Of a stretch of 64,000 nt of DNA, positions 27,567-36,700 are shown one piece after another. The stretch is from Labilibaculum manganireducens (GTDB taxonomy: Bacteria > Bacteroidota > Bacteroidia > Bacteroidales > Marinifilaceae). The position numbers and the translations under genes are program-made. The stretch spans positions 1 to 64,000 of the forward strand of contig NZ_MVDE01000018.1 in the NCBI RefSeq assembly GCF_002843385.1. Direction: 5' to 3'. The notes beneath the pieces were generated by a model. The model made no database searches, was not told the DNA's origin, and saw nothing but the letters and a program-made list of their open reading frames with translations. Numbering within the stretch: position 1 is the first letter of the stretch; every line of letters starts with the position of its first letter.

Positions 27567-30500
27567 ATGAAGTTCGATTCAATAGGTAATAAATTAGTTC
27601 GAAATGGAATTTACAGGGCAACGATGAGGCAATCGCTGCGAAATTTGATGTTGCTGATTTTGCTTGTTTCTGTATTTAAAGTTGGATTTTCTGCAAATCA
27701 TTTTGCTGTTGAAAATGATATTGATGAAATAAAACTATTTCAAGAGGATTCTGTTCAATCGCAAGGAGCATCGATGGCTGCATCTTTGGTTAATCCAAAG
27801 GATATTAAGCGAATGGAGAAATTGATTGCTACTGCAAAGAAAATCAGAACCGAATCGCGTAAACTTCAGGATTTAATAAATTCCAAAAAATCATTCGATT
27901 TACCATTAGGTAAAGATCAGTCAATTGGAGTGGGAGGAGTTACAATATGTATTGATTCCGTATTTCTAACTCCTAAAGGAGGCGAACTTTGTGCTTCAGC
28001 ATTAATTGATGTACCTCTTGCAAAAAGACAACTTGGATTTGCCGGAAGCCGGATTGGCTTTAACCGTGGAGGATTTACGGGCGATGCACGTTTAATGCTG
28101 ATTGGGAATCAGTCTTTTCCGCTTAACAAGAACATGACAATGGTATTTGTAGGTGAGAATAAAAAAACATATGTAGATTGGGATTGCAACGGATACAGGG
28201 GGATGGGCTTGCAGGGAAAGCTTGAGTTTAGCCGCGATGTACTATTGCCTGCCGATACAATAAATACTGCAAAGGTTTCTGCCGCTTTCGAAACAAGTAT
28301 TACTACATTTTCTGATTTTGTTGTTGATGTGAGCTTGGATCCTTTTCAGGTGAAAGGTCTTACCGATTTTAAGTTTAAGGTTAGCAATGCAGTTTTTGAT
28401 TTTAGTGATACCCGAAATTCTTCAGGGATGGTCTTCCCAAAAGGCTATCAATCTACCTCAATGCCTGAATTAAATAGTCCGCTTTGGCAGGGATTCTATT
28501 TAAAAGATTTAAATGTTGAGATTCCAAGTCAATACCGCAAGAAAAATCAAGAGGAAAATATAAGTCTCTTTTTGCGAAGTGCTATTATTGATGAAATGGG
28601 TTTTACAGGGGAATTCGGAGGAACCAGTTTAATTCCTTTGGAAGAAGGAGATATGAGTGGTTGGGCATATTCTTTGGATACATTGGGAGTGGGTTTAAAG
28701 TACAATAAGTTACAAAAGGCATGGTTCAATGGAGATATTTTACTACCAATTGCCGGTGATACAGATCATTTGGGCTACTATGGTTTAATTCAACCAGATG
28801 ATAAATACTATGTGAAAGCAACAGTAAAGGAAGATATGGATTTTCCGCTGTTTAAATCAGAAGTGAAATTAGCTCCTTCTTCATATTTAGAAGTTGATGT
28901 GGAAGATCATCGTTTTCATCCTACAGCGGTATTGCATGGTTCAATGGTACCAAAAACAAAACTTCTAAATATTGGAGACATTTCTTTTGAAGGATTAATG
29001 GTGACTACCCGGGAACCCTTTCTGGATGCAGATCGTTTTAGTTTAGGACGAGAGAATACACCTAAAAAGTTAGGTTTTTTACCAATTCAACTCAACAGAA
29101 TTACATTAACGAAACGAAAAACGAATGAATACGGTTTGGGTTTGGACATGACCGTTAATGTTAGCAGTAGTTTTAGTGGGATTGCAGAAGCTATTATTTT
29201 GGCCGAAAAAGATCCTGAACGAATAAAATTTAAGTATGCAGGATTGGATATCGGCAAGCTGGGTATTGAAGTAAATCAGGGCAGTTATCAATTAAAAGGT
29301 TTTGCGCAATGGTACAAAAATGATCCTCTTTACGGATCCGGTTTTAAAGGAATGGTTGATGCCAAATTTACGCCCGGAATTGCTTTGCAGGCTTCAGCGC
29401 TTTTTGGCAGTGTTGAAGGATATAGGTATTGGTATGCTGATGGTATGTTTACTTTGCCGAGTGGTGTTCCTGTATTTCCAGGTTTAAGTATTTACTCTTT
29501 TGGAGGTGGTGTTTACAATAGGATGTCGCATAGCGGAACAGCTTTAGGTGCAGGCAGTATTGGGGCAACTCCCAGTGGAATTGTTTATGTGCCAAACAAA
29601 GAGGCCGGTCTTGGTTTAAAAGCAAGAGCCGATCTGGCTTCACCAGATAAATCTGCAGTAACAATTGAAACAATTTTCGAGATGTCGTTCAATAGCAATG
29701 GAGGATTGAATTACATTTCGTTTGAAGGAAACGGGAAATTTTTATCTCCCTTAAATATTCCGGGTGCTGATGCTATGCAGGCAAGTTGTATGAAGTTGTC
29801 TAAAAGTCTGGACAAAGGATTAAATAATATAGTTGAAGACGTTAATATGTCTGGAATATCAAAAGTAAATAATCTACTTGACAAAGTTAATCTGCCTGGA
29901 ATAAAAGGACAATCGGATGTTCAAACGCAAATGTTTGGCTCTGAAAGTGAAATTGCCGGAAAATCTGTGGTGGCTGCAAAAGCAAAAGTCAGCTACGATT
30001 TTCCCAATAAAAGTTTGCACGGAACATTCGATTTGTTCATGAATGTGCCGGGAGGAGTTATTCAGGGGGTAGGATCGAATGGAAGAGCAGGCTGGGCCGA
30101 ATTGCATGTCGATCCTAAAGATTGGTATTTCTACATGGGAACCCCAGAAGACAGGGTAGGCATTAAATTAATGCGCATACTAAAAACAGGCAGCTACTTT
30201 ATGGTGGGAACAAAAATACTGGGCAGTCCGCCTCCACCAGATGAAGTTGCAGATATTCTGGGGGCAGATGACTTGGATTACATGAGAGATTTTAATGCAT
30301 TGGGAACAGGGAAAGGCTTTGCTTTTGGCTCCAATGTCAGCATCAGTACCGGAAATCTGAATTTCCTTATTTTCTACGGCTATTTTAATGCCGGTGCTGG
30401 TTTCGATATCATGTTAAAGAATTATGGTAACGAAGTGCGGTGTAAGGGGAGTGGTAAATCGCCGGGCATTGATGGCTGGTATGCCAACGGACAGGCTTAC

Positions 30501-32162
30501 GCTTATCTCGACGGAGAAATTGGTATTCAGGTGAGAGTATTTCACAAACGAAAAAGGATACACATTCTGCACATAGGTGCCGCAGCATTACTTCAGGCGC
30601 AATTACCAAATCCATTATGGATGAAAGGAATTGTTGGTGGCCGCTATAGTGTTTTGGGTGGTTTGGTAAAAGGCCGTTGTAAATTCGAAGTGGAAATTGG
30701 CAATAAATGCGAATTGGTGGGAGGAAGTGTATTGGACGAACTGGAAGTGATTTCGGATGTTACGCCTCAAAACGGAAGAGTTGAAGTAGATGTTTTTACC
30801 GCTTTTCAAACTGTTTTTAATCTGGAAATTGAAAAGCCGTTCGAAATGGTTGACTTGGATGAGATTGAAAAAACTTTCCGTGTTAAACTGGATGAAATGA
30901 GCTTAAGCTTTAATGGAAAACCAATAGAAGGAGAAATAGAATGGAATGAAAATAAGGATGTGGCTATTTTTAATTCGTTGGACATATTGCCTCCTGAATC
31001 GAAAATTGATTACAAGGTAAAGGTGAGTTTTGAAGAGAAAATTGGTGGAGTGTGGAAAAAAATGAAAGGTCAGACTCAGGAAGAGAAGGGCAGTTTTACT
31101 ACCGGAGTGGCTCCTGATTATATTCCGGCACGTAATATTGCCTACTCTTACCCGGTATCGAACCAATTCAATTTCTTTAAAGATGAATATGCTTTGGGTT
31201 ACATTAAGCTCAGAAAGGGACAACCCTATTTATTTGAACCGGACGATAAATGGGATCAGAAAATGAGAATGACCCGAAAAAATGGAAGTGCACTGCTGGG
31301 CGATATTTCTTATGCCGACCGTACCGTTAATTTTGAAATACCAAAGGGATTGATTACCAACTCTGTTTACAAACAGGAACTGGTAAACATTCCAAAATTT
31401 AGTGCCGGTAAAATGGATGCTAATGTTGTAATTAAGGAAAGCGGGAACGAGGATGCGACTGTAAATAATAAAAAAGCCAAAGAGGGGTCAAGTATTACTA
31501 CTGTAGAAGAAAAGCAGGTTTACGAAAACTTCTTTAGAAGCAGCAACTACAATACTTTTAAAGAGAAATACAAGAAAATACAATTCGGACGAAGTTGGGA
31601 ATGGCCTGTGTATACAGGTGTTTATCAGGCAAACGTAATGTTTAATTCTCCTGAAGTATTTGGTAAAAATGAACTGAACGGAGGAGATGATTACAAACCA
31701 TTAATACAGTTCGAAGCGCAGCAAAACAACCGCTGGTTTAAAAATGGATTGAATCCATTGATGTATGGCGAATATCCTTTGGCCGGAAAGTACACCTTAG
31801 ATTGGCGGAAACCAGATGTTTTGGGAACGCCTCCGGTTTTTGCCGTAGGAATCTCACAGGACATAACGAATCCTTTAATTACGGAAACCAATTATACGGG
31901 AGAAGATCCGCAGGTGCAAACACAATATTTTAACCTGAATTACAATATTGCTGCCGTAGCTTACGGCGATTTTAAAGATTTTAGAAACAAGGTAGCTAAA
32001 GTATCATTAATGCCTCAGAAAGAGAATTTGAGTAACCTGTTGAACAGTCATTTCCCTTTTCAAACCGGTGGAAAATACGAAGTAATTATTCGTTATGTAT
32101 TGCCTGGAATCAACAAGGAGACTTATTCGAACAAATTGGTGGTGCCTTATTTAATGGACTAA
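27567..32162 (+). CDS. Very large secreted protein of unknown function with Ig-like C-terminal part
   Basis: 1531 aa with a signal-like segment (SLRNLMLLILLVSVFKVGFSA); the ATG at 27624 would give a more normal signal peptide than the ATG at 27567. About 1000 residues of extended beta-rich sequence follow (for example KLGIEVNQGSYQLKGFAQWYKND, GIALQASALFGSVEGYRYWYADGMF) without a recognised domain. Near residues 1060-1170 a segment resembles a bacterial Ig-like Big_5 domain (VTPQNGRVEVDVFTAFQTVFNLEIEKPFEM...). There is no T9SS tail and no beta-barrel terminus, so periplasmic or surface location is uncertain. The operon context with a PorP/SprF-like protein, an outer-membrane barrel and the modular effector suggests a structural or secretion-assisting role; this is inference. 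Confidence 0.7.
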   Translation: MKFDSIGNKLVRNGIYRATMRQSLRNLMLLILLVSVFKVGFSANHFAVENDIDEIKLFQEDSVQSQGASMAASLVNPKDIKRMEKLIATAKKIRTESRKLQDLINSKKSFDLPLGKDQSIGVGGVTICIDSVFLTPKGGELCASALIDVPLAKRQLGFAGSRIGFNRGGFTGDARLMLIGNQSFPLNKNMTMVFVGENKKTYVDWDCNGYRGMGLQGKLEFSRDVLLPADTINTAKVSAAFETSITTFSDFVVDVSLDPFQVKGLTDFKFKVSNAVFDFSDTRNSSGMVFPKGYQSTSMPELNSPLWQGFYLKDLNVEIPSQYRKKNQEENISLFLRSAIIDEMGFTGEFGGTSLIPLEEGDMSGWAYSLDTLGVGLKYNKLQKAWFNGDILLPIAGDTDHLGYYGLIQPDDKYYVKATVKEDMDFPLFKSEVKLAPSSYLEVDVEDHRFHPTAVLHGSMVPKTKLLNIGDISFEGLMVTTREPFLDADRFSLGRENTPKKLGFLPIQLNRITLTKRKTNEYGLGLDMTVNVSSSFSGIAEAIILAEKDPERIKFKYAGLDIGKLGIEVNQGSYQLKGFAQWYKNDPLYGSGFKGMVDAKFTPGIALQASALFGSVEGYRYWYADGMFTLPSGVPVFPGLSIYSFGGGVYNRMSHSGTALGAGSIGATPSGIVYVPNKEAGLGLKARADLASPDKSAVTIETIFEMSFNSNGGLNYISFEGNGKFLSPLNIPGADAMQASCMKLSKSLDKGLNNIVEDVNMSGISKVNNLLDKVNLPGIKGQSDVQTQMFGSESEIAGKSVVAAKAKVSYDFPNKSLHGTFDLFMNVPGGVIQGVGSNGRAGWAELHVDPKDWYFYMGTPEDRVGIKLMRILKTGSYFMVGTKILGSPPPPDEVADILGADDLDYMRDFNALGTGKGFAFGSNVSISTGNLNFLIFYGYFNAGAGFDIMLKNYGNEVRCKGSGKSPGIDGWYANGQAYAYLDGEIGIQVRVFHKRKRIHILHIGAAALLQAQLPNPLWMKGIVGGRYSVLGGLVKGRCKFEVEIGNKCELVGGSVLDELEVISDVTPQNGRVEVDVFTAFQTVFNLEIEKPFEMVDLDEIEKTFRVKLDEMSLSFNGKPIEGEIEWNENKDVAIFNSLDILPPESKIDYKVKVSFEEKIGGVWKKMKGQTQEEKGSFTTGVAPDYIPARNIAYSYPVSNQFNFFKDEYALGYIKLRKGQPYLFEPDDKWDQKMRMTRKNGSALLGDISYADRTVNFEIPKGLITNSVYKQELVNIPKFSAGKMDANVVIKESGNEDATVNNKKAKEGSSITTVEEKQVYENFFRSSNYNTFKEKYKKIQFGRSWEWPVYTGVYQANVMFNSPEVFGKNELNGGDDYKPLIQFEAQQNNRWFKNGLNPLMYGEYPLAGKYTLDWRKPDVLGTPPVFAVGISQDITNPLITETNYTGEDPQVQTQYFNLNYNIAAVAYGDFKDFRNKVAKVSLMPQKENLSNLLNSHFPFQTGGKYEVIIRYVLPGINKETYSNKLVVPYLMD

Positions 32163-32167
32163 AGGAG

Positions 32168-32440
32168 TTATGAATGTGAACGTTGTGGTTAGATTGACCC
32201 CAAACCCTTAAAGGGGCTTAAGGGCAATAGTTTGGAAGAAGTCCCCTTTAGGGGATTTAGGGGTAGGAAAGAAGTAAGACTGTTTGGAGTTATGAGTTAT
32301 GAGTTATGAGTTATGAATGTGAACGTTGTGGTTAGATTGACCCCAAACCCCTAAAGGGGCTTAAGGGCAATAGTTTGGAAGAAGTCCCCTTTAGGGGATT
32401 TAGAGGTAGAGAAGAAGTAAGACTGTTAAGAGTTAATTAG
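32168..32440 (+). repeat. Two tandem copies of a 143-bp unit carrying the palindromic repeat A
   Basis: The unit starting ttatgaatgtgaacgttg at 32168 repeats at 32311 with exactly 143-bp spacing. Each copy contains repeat A (32198-32266 and 32341-32410): an outer pair of arms, cccctaaagggg-ctt and aag-t-cccctttagggg, able to fold into a long hairpin. A short ttatgag heptamer array (about 32289-32314) separates them. This fills the gap between the 1531-aa gene and the gene at 32566. Confidence 0.9.
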
Positions 32441-32565
32441 AAATTATGCTTTGGGTTTTTTGTAGTAAAACCTTTAAAAGCCTTTTTGCTGGAGTGAAAA
32501 GCGAAATAATAAAAACGAGAATGTCGAAAATCGATAAGAGTAGACACCATTTAATAAAATTTAAA

Positions 32566-33273
32566 ATGATTAAAAAGTTTTTACTAATTGTGTTAACAAT
32601 TTTTTGTGTTGGAGAGGTAAGTGCACAACAACTGCTATCACCATCGTTTACTTTTTCGCACAAGAAAACGGCTTATCTAACTCTTGTTGATGGAACAGAA
32701 CTAGAGGGAATCATAAAGGATGTTGATAGAAAAAAAGGTTTAATAAAGTACATTAAAATAGAAGATAAAATAGGGAAGAAACACAAATTGAAGCCTGCCG
32801 CTATTGTACACATGTATCTGCCGGCAAGTGGTCTGGATAAATTGAGTAAAGCAATTTCTTTTGTGGAGGATATGAATAAATGGAACAAACAAAAGCTGAA
32901 TCAGGATTTGTTGCGCCAGGGCTATGTTTACTGTGAAAATACGCAGGTGTTGGTAAAAAGGAAAGAGAGAACAATGATGTTACAATTGCTAAATCCTGAG
33001 TTTAGTAATGAAGTGAGAGTGTTTCACGACCCAATGGCAAAACACACTATGGGAATTGGTGTTGCAGGTATAAATGCAACGGGGAACATTGCAAAATCAT
33101 ACTATGTGAAAAAAGCTGATGAAGATGTTGCTCATTTAATTAAGAAAAGCAAATACAAAAAGGAATTTGCTGCACTTTGGGGTGGATGCGATGCCTTAAT
33201 TCAAAAAACAACTGATATTAAATGGAGAGATTTAACTCAACACATTTTGGATTATTCTGATTGTGGTAAGTAA
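32566..33273 (+). CDS. Small secreted protein, unknown function
   Basis: 235 aa with a clean signal peptide (MIKKFLLIVLTIFCVGEVSAQQ). The ATG at 32566 is chosen; the frame opens earlier (32446) but that part comes from the repeat region and would bury the signal. A beta-rich N-terminal half (AYLTLVDGTELEGIIKDVDRKKGLIKYIKI) is followed by a C-terminal pattern KKEFAALWGGCDALI...HILDYSDC, similar in layout to the end of the protein at 42533 (KKELAKFVPDCPEVL...DIVDYFED). No named family is recognised. It is flanked on both sides by dispersed palindromic repeats. Confidence 0.7.
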   Translation: MIKKFLLIVLTIFCVGEVSAQQLLSPSFTFSHKKTAYLTLVDGTELEGIIKDVDRKKGLIKYIKIEDKIGKKHKLKPAAIVHMYLPASGLDKLSKAISFVEDMNKWNKQKLNQDLLRQGYVYCENTQVLVKRKERTMMLQLLNPEFSNEVRVFHDPMAKHTMGIGVAGINATGNIAKSYYVKKADEDVAHLIKKSKYKKEFAALWGGCDALIQKTTDIKWRDLTQHILDYSDCGK

Positions 33274-33305
33274 GATATCATAAATCAAAACAAAAATATT
33301 TTTAT

Positions 33306-33336
33306 TGCTGGCACGCTTTTGTAATTCGTGTCAGCA
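33306..33336. terminator. Hairpin after the gene ending at 33273
   Basis: A 10-bp stem with one G-U pair (tgctggcacg at 33306-33315, cgtgtcagca at 33327-33336) lies 33 bp after the stop. It has no T tract on the plus strand, so function as a terminator is uncertain. Confidence 0.35.
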
Positions 33337-33376
33337 GAAATATATAATGAATCTTTCTCTTGGTTTTTTGTGTAGT

Positions 33377-33700
33377 CGTTTGGAAAGTCCCCTTCAGAGC
33401 TTCCGAAAGCTTTCGGGATAGAGGTAGAAGAAGTAAGACTGTTTGGAGTTATGAGTTATGAATTTGTTTGGATATACTCTGCTCCCGCACGATTGCATCG
33501 TGTGGCAAGTAATGACTGTTACCCCAACCCTAAAGGGGCTTAAGGGTAATAGTTTGGAAGAAGTCCCCTTAAGGGGATTTAGGGGTAGAGAAGAAGTAAG
33601 ACTGTTAAGAGTTATGAGTTATGAATGTGAACGTTGTGGTTAGATTGACCCCAAACCCCTAAAGGGGCTTAAAAGGTGCGGTTTTGGAAGAAGGAGAGTC
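33377..33700 (+). repeat. Cluster of dispersed repeats A and B before the modular effector gene
   Basis: A degenerate repeat A (33377-33430) contains the palindrome ccgaaagctttcgg. Repeat B (33482-33505) contains the palindrome cacgattgcatcgtg. A full repeat A follows at 33522-33588 and a partial one at 33649-33700. Nothing else recognisable lies between the hairpin at 33306 and the gene at 33745. A 61-codon ORF across this block is made of repeat sequence and is not called. Confidence 0.85.
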
Positions 33701-33744
33701 CAAAAAGGAATAAAAAAAAATGATCAGAAATTATTGATTGAATT

Positions 33745-36700
33745 ATGAATAAACAAATACCAAGGAACATTGTTTCCATTCTCTTACTAGTATTTGCTCT
33801 GCTGTTTTCAGCAGGTACAAGTAATGCACAACATTATCCGGTACAGTGCAATGTTCAGGTTATTCCACCCTATTCGGTACATTTGGCCGATTATTATCAA
33901 GGGGGCAATCAAAAGTTATTGGTCAATCTTACGCTAAAAGATTTAAATCACGCTGATCTTTCGGTACGCCTGCGAATCAGCATCGAAGGACAGGGAATTA
34001 AACTGATTACCAAAGACGATTTTATTCCCAAAACTCCCGTTCTGCTTCAGGCAGGTACACCCGAGTTGTTGTACGGCGATCGTTTGGAAGAATATTTGGT
34101 GCCCGAACACATGAATTTTTCGGGAATCACCAAAAAACAGTTCCTGAAAACCGGACGATTGCCCGAAGGCGTTTACAAGTTTACGGTAGAAATATTTGAG
34201 GCCCGCCGACAGGAAAAAGTATCGAACACAGCCACCAGTATGGCGTGGATGTTGTTGAACGAACCACCGGTAATTACTGCACCAGCCAATAATAAATTGC
34301 TGAAGGCTACCGACCCTGCCTCCATCTTTTTCAATTGGCTGCCACGGCACATGAACTCACAAAATGCCTTGGCAGATGTAGAGTACGAATTTACAATGGT
34401 GGAAATCTGGCCTGTAAATCAGTCGGCCGAAGAGGCAATTCGTTCCAAAGAACCATTGCTGAAAACCGTATTCCGAAACACATCCTTTGTTTACGATGCA
34501 CAATACCCCATGCTGGTACCCGGACGCCAATATGCCTGCCGGGTACGGGCCTTTAGCAATCAGCAAAAAGAGATGTTTAAAAACGAAGGTTATTCGCCCG
34601 TGGTAAGCTTCGTGTTTGGCGAAGAATGCAAGCCGCCTTTATTGGTTGATGTTGATCCGGCTCTTGGAGGATCGGCGCAGCTGAGTATTGTACCCCAAAG
34701 CAATCACAGCTCGTTTACCGTGCAAATTCGCGATGTTGCAGGCGACAAGTGGTACTCCCAGCAGTCGAACCAGCCCGATTTTGAGCTGAAACAGCTAAAA
34801 CCGGGTGCTACCTACCAGTACAAGGTACAGGCCCAATGCGAAACGCTCGAAAGTGAGTTTACCCCAATCAGCCAGTTTAGCCTTTCGAAAGAAATGGCAG
34901 AAGTGGAATGCGGACAAAATGCATCGGTGCCCGAAATTGATGGCAGTCCTACATTAAATCAGCTTAAAGCAGGCGATGTAATTAATGCAGGTGGCTTTAA
35001 AGTAACAGTGAAACAGGCAAGTGGCAGCAGAGGTACATTTACCGGAAGCGGTGTGGTGCGCATTGGCATGTTGGGCAATATTGAACTGCGAACCGTTTTC
35101 GATAATATTAAGGTAAATGAAAGCTACCAGCTAACCGCCGGAGAAATACGTGTGGTGGGTTCGGATATTTACGCTCTGGGCAGCGATATACGCGATCAGG
35201 CCGACGATTTTTTCAACAACGATATTTGGGACAGCGTTGATGATGCCATTGCAGATGCCGAAAGTATCGTAGATGAGATCAGCAATCTGCAAACAGACAT
35301 GGGCGGCAACAGCCTGAATAATGAATTGGAAAAAGCCAAAAGAACCATCGAGAAAGGGCGCGATCAGTTGGCTGTAGGGAATAAAGAAGGAGCTCAGTTA
35401 GTAAAAGAGGGAGCCGATAAGGTGGCACAAATTCTCGATCAGGTAAACAGCGGCGATTACCAGATTACCCCCAACGGCATTCAGTTTTTGGCTTACGACC
35501 AGCAGCACTATGGTTTCGACAGCCACGAAATTGGCTTAACTGAGGAAGAGAAAAAAGCCTATTTGCCCTACTACCAAAGCATACAACTGGGCGACTCTAC
35601 TAAGAGCTACTACATAAAGCCCTGGAAAAGCATTGCCAGTAATGGCAACGATGTGGTGAACGTGAAAATGCAGTTGAGCAGTGGCATGAAGGCCGACACT
35701 GTTCATTTTATGACTGCCATGGGAGCCGAAATTGCAGCACAAAAACAGGGCGATGCTTTTAGCTTGAACCTTCGGGGCAGCTTTCACGAAGATGTGCAGC
35801 AAATTACCGCTTATTACGAGGTAAAAAACGACAGCACCAAAAAAACAAAGAAAGTACCCATAGGCGCACTGAATGTAATCAGCTACGATCAAATTGAAAA
35901 GAATATGGTTTTGGTTCCTGTAAATGGGAACAATACAAGCATACCACGGGCACAGCTCGAAACCTACTTAAACGATACTTACAGTCCGGCCAATGTAAGC
36001 TGGACAGTGAGCCAACATGCTGGCGTACAAGTAGAGTATAACGACGACATGAGCCAGGGTTTGGACGATGGCGAATCGCGTATGCTGAGCAATTACACCA
36101 AGGAAATGAACAAGGTGATCACTGCCTTGAAACGTTCCGGCGATTACGACGAACATAAAACTTACGTGTTTTTGGTAGATAAAGCCAGGAATCCTGCAAA
36201 GGCTGGTTTTATGCCTAAAAAGAGGCCTTGGGGTTTTGTATTTACCAATGTTCATTACAACAACAGCAAGGCATTGTGTCGAACCATTGCCCACGAGGTT
36301 GCTCATGGCGAGTTCCGCTTAAGTCATCCTTTTCAGGATTTTCCTTCCATTCCCGAAAACTCTACCCAAAACCTAATGGACTATGCCGACGGACAACAAT
36401 TGCGCAAATACCAGTGGGACGACATTCATAACCTTAGGGATGTGGAGTTGTATGGGCAGGATGAAGAGGGGAATGCGGCCACAATTAATCCTATTAATAG
36501 CCAATATACTCTTCTTTTTGACTTGGTTAATAAATATGCAGAATCAGCACCGCCCCCTTTAGATTCATATTTTGGACTTATTGACCGTGCAATAACGAAT
36601 TCAATAGCAAGTGTGCCACTGACCTATACTGATGATTATGCAGATACCTGGACTGATGTGGATAAAAAATGGATCGATGAATGGTCTTTAAGAGCCAAAA

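Noticed and set aside
33458-33643. 61-codon plus-strand ORF
   Set aside because: It is made entirely of dispersed repeat sequences (repeat B plus repeat A read as EEVPLRGFRGREEV) and has no initiation signal.
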